Below are positions 60,083-64,000 of a stretch of DNA of 64,000 bases, one piece after another (positions within the stretch are counted from its first letter, which is position 1; every line of letters starts with the position of its first letter). The stretch covers positions 13,642,001-13,706,000 of the forward strand of contig NC_079879.1 in NCBI RefSeq assembly GCF_029227915.1, written 5' to 3'. The notes below the pieces were generated by a model that did no database searches, was not told the DNA's origin, and saw nothing but the letters and a program-made list of their open reading frames with translations. This DNA comes from Hydractinia symbiolongicarpus. Taxonomy: Eukaryota > Cnidaria > Hydrozoa > Anthoathecata > Hydractiniidae. Made by a program: the position numbers and the translations under genes.

Positions 60083-60586
60083 TACAACAGATGGGTACTA
60101 GTCACGATACAAGTGGTACTTGATAGTTGCGCGCTTAATTTCGACCCCTTTGCCCTCTAGCAGCTTGCTCACGGCAGACTTGACTCTGAGCCGTTGTCAC
60201 ACTGGAAAACCCTAGGGTATCGTAAATGTCCGGCTTTGTATATGTCCCTGATCATGTCAGGGTCTCGAGGCTCCATCGATGCCTGTGAGAATATACTTGT
60301 ACGTGTTTCCATACAGCTTGTCGAGGGGCATATACAGCAAGTCAAATTGGTGCATTTCGTTGGGTTTCGTGATGTGAAAATGTGGATATTGAATGCGTTT
60401 CGGGCCCTTGATGTGTCGGAGCTAGAGCAGTTCACGAGTCAGCCAGTTAGTGACTTTGTTTTTGGAGAGACCACTCTGGTCCCGCAGCAATTTGATCGCC
60501 TTGCGTCCAGTCCATAGATGTTCCGGGGTGTAGTAGATTTGGCTTAGCTTTTCCGCTTCTTCAGCCGTAACGATATGATTTGACAT
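59983..60586 (-). pseudogene. Retroviral-type integrase, internally deleted
   Basis: DDE-type integrase that inserts Polinton DNA. On the minus strand ATG 60584-60586 opens an N-terminal helical part (EHLWTGRKAIKLLR), which ends in TAG after WLTRELL. The catalytic core starts with KPNEMHQFDLLYMPLDKLYG (first Asp in QFD) and TYKYILTGIDG, then breaks. YKAGHLRYPRVFQCDNGSE (second Asp in QCD) follows in another frame. The part that should hold the catalytic Glu is missing: a segment ending near 60110 is followed by the protein's C-terminal end (FVSEELMLVPEDVEVPPEHV) and the stop at 59983-59985. The gene is dead by a nonsense codon, frameshifts and at least two deletions. Confidence 0.75.
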
Positions 60587-60601
60587 GTTTGTTACATGTC
60601 A
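60581..60601 (-). terminator. Hairpin after the 26-residue membrane peptide
   Basis: TGACATGT - AACAA - ACATGTCA on the minus strand: a perfect 8-bp stem, 8 bases after the stop at 60610. It contains the ATG of the integrase, so end and start signals overlap. Confidence 0.5.
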
Positions 60602-60609
60602 AAGCGACC

Positions 60610-60690
60610 TTACATATACTTGTACACTGCAAAGCCGAGAAGAGCCAAGGAGCCAACAATAAACGTGAGTTCACCGTCAGCTTGCTGCAT
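60610..60690 (-). CDS. 26-residue membrane peptide
   Basis: ATG at 60688-60690 encodes a short polar start (MQQADGE), one hydrophobic helix (LTFIVGSLALLGFAVYKYM) and a TAA at 60610-60612. It lies nine bases after the stop of the coiled-coil gene and is followed by a hairpin. Size and place fit the tiny single-helix proteins seen in compact viral-type genomes. No family is recognised. Confidence 0.5.
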   Translation of the reverse strand: MQQADGELTFIVGSLALLGFAVYKYM

Positions 60691-60699
60691 GGAGGGTAC

Positions 60700-61008
60700 T
60701 TAGAAATCGGACAGTTTCGGATCCTTTTCGATCGTCGCGATATAGTAGTGTTTCATACCTTCGTCGAGCTCTTTAAGGCTTTCTCCGGCTTGCCTCTTCA
60801 GCTCTCTTTGCTTTTGAAACCAGTTTATCCCAGTTTGCCTATCTCGAACCCATTGCTCCAGAGCAGCTTGAAGCTTCTCAATAGCCTTGTCATGCCTTTT
60901 TCTCTCAGCTTTACCGTGCCCGCTGAGTTTGCTGAAAAGGTAATTACTCCCCGAGAATGCTAGGGTGTTGATCAGCGCACCTCCTGCCATAATTGCCAAA
61001 GTTGCCAT
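60700..61008 (-). CDS. 102-residue protein with N-terminal hydrophobic segment and coiled coil
   Basis: Intact. Residues 2-26 are hydrophobic with small residues (ATLAIMAGGALINTLAFSG), then a basic turn and a long charged helix (AERKRHDKAIEKLQAALEQ, KQRELKRQAGESLKEL) to the end. It starts eight bases after the capsid protein stop and is probably co-transcribed with it. Likely a virion membrane-associated or minor structural protein (inference); family not recognised. Confidence 0.6.
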   Translation of the reverse strand: MATLAIMAGGALINTLAFSGSNYLFSKLSGHGKAERKRHDKAIEKLQAALEQWVRDRQTGINWFQKQRELKRQAGESLKELDEGMKHYYIATIEKDPKLSDF

Positions 61009-61016
61009 GTTTTAAT

Positions 61017-62289
61017 TCAGTACTCCACACTGTGAAATCTCCCGTCTAGGATATTGAGCTGGGGATCTTGCAGTAAGTACACATAGGCCTTGAAATCCCC
61101 GCTCCCGTCAGCTTTCTTGGTCATGTGCAGGGTAATACCGTCGGACAATCTTTGCAAGGGCCTGCCACTACCATGCAAGCTATTCTCTGGACTACCGCGA
61201 AAGTCCACAAACAGCGCGTACCTTTCCGTGAAGAATTGGCCTATGGTCACTTTGCTATATGCATCCCCAAAAAGCTGCGCCAATTGCTCGAGATGATCTT
61301 TCGGGAGCATGGCATGCGAGTAGAGTTCGTTTGGTTCACCTTCCACCGTAATCGAGATCTTCTCGATGTTTGGGTTGTAAAAGACCTCGTTATTACCACC
61401 ATAGGCTTTTGATTTTATCGGATTTACGAACAATAGGAGTATACCCTTCAGAGACTTGGCGGGTGTGTCGATTTGCAAGTTATAGCTCGTATCAGCCGTT
61501 TTCATCGTTACAACTTTGCTGCGGAGTACCACCTAGTAGGGCAGGGCGAGTCTCGCATACCTTGACATCATAGCGCTCGCGAAACCCTCGTGGGTTACTT
61601 TGTCAAACTCGAGCGCGATGTTGGTGATCTTGTACGTAGCGTCAGCGAGTTTAGCCGCGTAGATCCAGAAGCTGCCGTTCCCGCGTCTTTGATCACGTCA
61701 CCGTACGCCGCAAAGTGCAGTACGAACTGAAGCCTGTCGTAAAATCCAGCTTGATAGAATGGTAGATACTTCGTTAACTCAAACATTTTACCGAGGGGAT
61801 GGTGAAAGTGTTGCCGTAAGCTGCAGCGATCGCCTTTTCTTCAACATTTCCCACGTGGTCGCTAGCCTTTACTTGGAATGCTAGGATGGTACCGTCGTTG
61901 GGGTTAATACCTTCCAAAATTAAGTTGTTCTCGCGATCGTAATTGGGCAGCCAGAGGTCTCTGTAAGTAGCGATTACGTTGTAGTCGCTAATGTTCTGCA
62001 CTTCGTGACAATTCAAAGAGATACGAAGGTCCCGCAACAGGGCCTTGCCGATGTTGCTGACGCTTGTGCGCTTGCTGTTAGTACCCTTGAGCTCCAGATC
62101 AAAAAGGAGCTTCAGAGAGCCGGGGAAAATTACATCTTCTTTGCCCTTGTTTGGTACGTCGACGTACAAGTCTTCGTTCTGATTAATCGTCGACGGGACG
62201 TGCGACACTTTTACTCGCTGCTTCTTCCCCTTCATGGCCATCATAACCTTGGCTTCTGCATAAGGATCTAGCTTTGTTCCAAAACTCAT
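61017..62289 (-). pseudogene. Major capsid protein of the Polinton-like element, broken
   Basis: About 424 codons on the minus strand. The N-terminal piece (62289 to ~61786) has DLYVDVPNKGKEDVIFPGSL, strands KLLFDLELKG and LLRDLRISLN, and DLWLPNYDRENNLILEGI, in line with the first jelly roll. After a frame change near 61786 comes FELTKYLPFYQAGFYDRL; after a second near 61670 comes TNIALEFDKVTHEGFA. An in-frame TAG at 61533-61535 then precedes DTPAKSLKGILLLFV, YNPNIEKISITVEGEPN and ERYALFVDFRG, the second jelly roll. The assignment rests on pattern and place next to the ATPase and integrase. The protein forms the icosahedral shell in virion-forming relatives; this copy cannot encode an intact one. 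Confidence 0.75.
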
Positions 62290-62290
62290 G

Positions 62291-62299
62291 TTTATTATA
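62291..62299 (-). promoter_or_regulatory. TATAATAAA motif before the capsid protein start
   Basis: On the minus strand TATAATAAA is followed by C and ATG (62287-62289). It lies in the 31-bp gap between two divergent genes (62289 minus, 62321 plus), which must hold both promoters or leaders. Confidence 0.45.
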
Positions 62300-62320
62300 G
62301 CGAGGGTTTTCGTTCAATAA

Positions 62321-63637
62321 ATGCCGATTAATCCAATATACGAAGAAGACTTTACGCCAGAGTAAGACATGTCAGAGGATCCCGAGGAGTTCAATAGCGA
62401 GATCCTTCGACCCAAGGATATTCCCGGGCACAGCACTACGCCCGCAACACCTTAACGAGGCACCACGACGAGGCAGACTACTCTCACGGCAAGGCAGAAG
62501 ATACTACGATCCAAAGTTAATAGCCTTTACGAAGCTCTTGGGGATGAGCTGGGTGCGCCTGTTGATGGGAGGCATTACGACAGGTTTAGAATGGGTGAGG
62601 ATAACCAACTTGTCATTTAAAAGGTTGTGAAGGGGAAAAGATCCCTACCGGAATTAGTACTTACATTGCAAGATGGTAGCTTTCCAACTATTGGACAGCT
62701 GCGGAAGTTGTTGGGTAGTACGCGTATGGAGGCCATAGGTTTTGATGCATATCAGACACAACACAATGATGGTAAAGCAGAGGTCCGGGGCATCATTAAC
62801 GATATCGATCATGTCGTCAAAAGGTATGAGCGCGGAGCAAGGGCCAGGGATATAGAGATACTGCCGCTGCTCGAGAATGCCGTTGATGACACGGAAAGTC
62901 TGATAGAAGAAACTTCAGGCAGCGCAGCCTTCACGGGGTGTGAAAGAAAAGGGCTCAACCTCGAACTTTAAACGCTCCGTGGTAGCATCAAGATGTTAAA
63001 AAGCAAGATGGTCTTTTACGACAGCGAGATCAACAAAGTAGAAGCCAAGGTGAAGAGGCTCGAAGCAAAGAAAGCTACGCCTGGAGTAACCGAGGATCAG
63101 TTATCTATCTGGGATAGTGATATAGACAAGGCTAAAAAAAATCTAGAGGGACTCCATGATCTGAAGGAAAAAGCACTAAAAGCACACGGTATACTTTCCT
63201 TCAGTACCCAGAGCCAACTGCTACACATCAAAGATACGCTGATGAAAATCGCGGGTGATGATAAAACTTTGGTCGAAAAACTCAGGATCCTATTCAAAGA
63301 GCAGGGTATTATTATAGCCAGTATCGTCTCAGCTGTGGGTCTCCTGATTTCAACCATCGTGCTCACCGTTAATGGAGGAAGTACAGGGGCCGTAGCAGGA
63401 AGTACAGAAGGAGGTGCTGGGGGCAAGAGTTTTGTGCGGAAACAGCTTGAAAGACTCGGACGGTTTCTTGAGTACCTAGCAGGTAAAGCAGGTGCGGCAC
63501 TACCAGGGATCATTGGTAGCGTGGTCTTATTCAGGGTAGCGGCGAGAGTTGTCGAATTCGCGGCTCATCACTTGTATATGACCATGGCTGCCGTAGCCGC
63601 TTTCGTCGTGGCTTACGTCGGGAAGAGATGGAGGTAG
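62321..63637 (+). pseudogene. Membrane and coiled-coil protein with four in-frame TAA codons
   Basis: A single reading frame of 439 codons from ATG 62321 to TAG 63635-63637, without any frame change but interrupted by TAA at 62363-62365, 62453-62455, 62618-62620 and 62969-62971. The N-terminus is acidic and Pro-rich (PIYEEDFTPE). The middle has LPELVLTLQDGSF and GFDAYQTQHNDGKAEV. A long coiled coil (YDSEINKVEAKVKRLEAKK) follows, then three hydrophobic segments (IIIASIVSAVGLLISTIVL, LPGIIGSVVLFRVAARVVEF, MAAVAAFVVAYVG). It is likely a virion membrane or minor capsid component (inference). Mutated ATGs after each stop mean that the two longest pieces could still be translated separately. Confidence 0.55.
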
Positions 63638-63649
63638 TCGTATATTCAC

Positions 63650-63677
63650 GTCTAATTTGTTGATCAACACATTAGAC
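63650..63677. terminator. 28-bp palindrome between convergent genes
   Basis: GTCTAATTTGTTGATCAACACATTAGAC: 13 of 14 possible base pairs. It starts 13 bases after the stop of the plus-strand gene and reaches the stop (63677-63679) of the minus-strand gene, so it could serve both. Confidence 0.5.
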
Positions 63678-63989
63678 TAAGCCTTCTTAAGCCAGATGTA
63701 TGCTAGGATGAGGCCTACTCCTACCAAAACCAGCGCGGCCTTAGTATCCTCGTGCTGCCCGAGGGGTTCCTTGGGAAGGGGTGCGGCGGCCCCATCCCCC
63801 TGATATCAGGATGAGGTGTGGTTTTCTTCGACTTGATAGTCTGCCTAGGATGTGTGAAGGCTGCCCCATGCTTGACAGCAGTGCCCAAGGCTTTGGTATT
63901 CAGGCCAGCTCCACCCCTACGCCTACGTTAGAGGGCGCCATCAGAACATTATTGTTATACCCCACGATTTTACCAATGCGGAGGTCCAT
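63677..63989 (-). pseudogene. C-terminally anchored small protein, frameshifted
   Basis: Minus-strand ATG at 63987-63989 opens MDLRIGKIVGYNNNVLMAPS. After a frame change near 63920 the sequence continues with RRGGAGLNTKALGTAVKHGA and a Pro/Lys-rich stretch. After another near 63770, KEPLGQHEDTKAALVLVGVG and a final membrane helix (LILAYIWLKKA) lead to TAG. It resembles a tail-anchored virion protein; family not recognised with certainty. Confidence 0.45.
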
Positions 63990-64000
63990 GTTGGAGGGGA

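Larger units (their letters stand above)
54413..64000. mobile_element. Polinton/Maverick-like element, decayed, right end outside the window
   Basis: A gene set diagnostic of Polintons (large self-synthesising DNA transposons related to adintoviruses): type B DNA polymerase, FtsK/A32-type packaging ATPase, retroviral-type integrase and a double-jelly-roll-type major capsid protein, with several small membrane proteins. Base composition is clearly less AT-rich than the flanking host DNA. Most large genes are broken by stops and frameshifts; small ones remain open. No protease gene of the adenain type is seen here, and it may lie beyond 64000. Terminal inverted repeats were not identified because only one side is visible. 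Confidence 0.85.

Noticed and set aside
60169-60517. Overlapping frames of 88 (minus) and 107 (plus) codons
   Set aside because: They are other frames of the broken integrase.
54423-63637. Non-standard genetic code for the right-hand region
   Set aside because: TAA, TAG and TGA all occur inside recognisable coding sequence, together with frame changes. This is pseudogene decay, not reassignment of a codon.

Overview
The window looks like nuclear DNA of a cnidarian, probably a hydrozoan. The grounds are inference from content: AT-rich non-coding DNA, a secreted modular animal protein with phase-1 introns, VWA and fibronectin III modules, a Penelope-like element with a GIY-YIG domain, tRNA-derived SINEs and a Polinton/Maverick-type element. 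The species cannot be named from the sequence.

Most of the window (51155 down to 2402, minus strand) can be read as one giant gene. I chained 68 exons by splice sites and reading phase: a signal-peptide exon (51086-51155), a 33-bp linker exon, a VWA domain (43611-44189), nine single modules of an unnamed ~95-residue repeat, a 16-fold tandem array of a ~943-bp unit that carries one FN3 exon and one repeat exon (23663-38645), thirty more repeat modules, and a second VWA domain that ends in a stop at 2402. Every internal junction but one is phase 1 and the exon lengths sum to 22,500 bases, giving a predicted secreted protein of about 7,500 residues: SP - VWA - R(9) - [FN3-R](16) - R(30) - VWA. 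The repeat, called the W-NG module here, has a conserved Trp in its first half and an (I/V)N(G/N) motif in its second half. I do not recognise it as a named family. Eleven modules are fused in a single 3.1-kb exon (6672-9797), while almost every other module has its own exon.

The introns hold most of the repeats: a palindromic Penelope-like insertion with a 13-bp target duplication (21251-23102), an element with CCCAGCCG termini whose arms are built of AAGACGTCTTTT repeats (14541-16194), a ~1.8-kb element with ~150-bp inverted repeats (49131-50914), several copies of a MITE that starts with CCCGTGG/CCACGGG, a SINE, minisatellites and two long (TA)n tracts. The 3' flank (1-2401) and 5' flank (51156-54412) show no convincing gene.

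From about 54.4 kb to the window end base composition becomes more balanced and genes are packed on both strands: a decaying Polinton-like element that runs off the right edge. In order: protein-primed-type DNA polymerase B with an SAP-like N-terminus (+, broken at many places), small membrane proteins (+), a packaging ATPase (+, open, but with a damaged Walker A), a retroviral-type integrase (-, internally deleted), a 26-residue membrane peptide and a coiled-coil protein (-), the major capsid protein (-, broken), a long membrane/coiled-coil protein (+, four in-frame TAA stops) and a C-terminally anchored protein (-, broken). Two regulatory patterns recur in this element: TATAATAAA immediately before start codons and strong palindromic hairpins just after stop codons.
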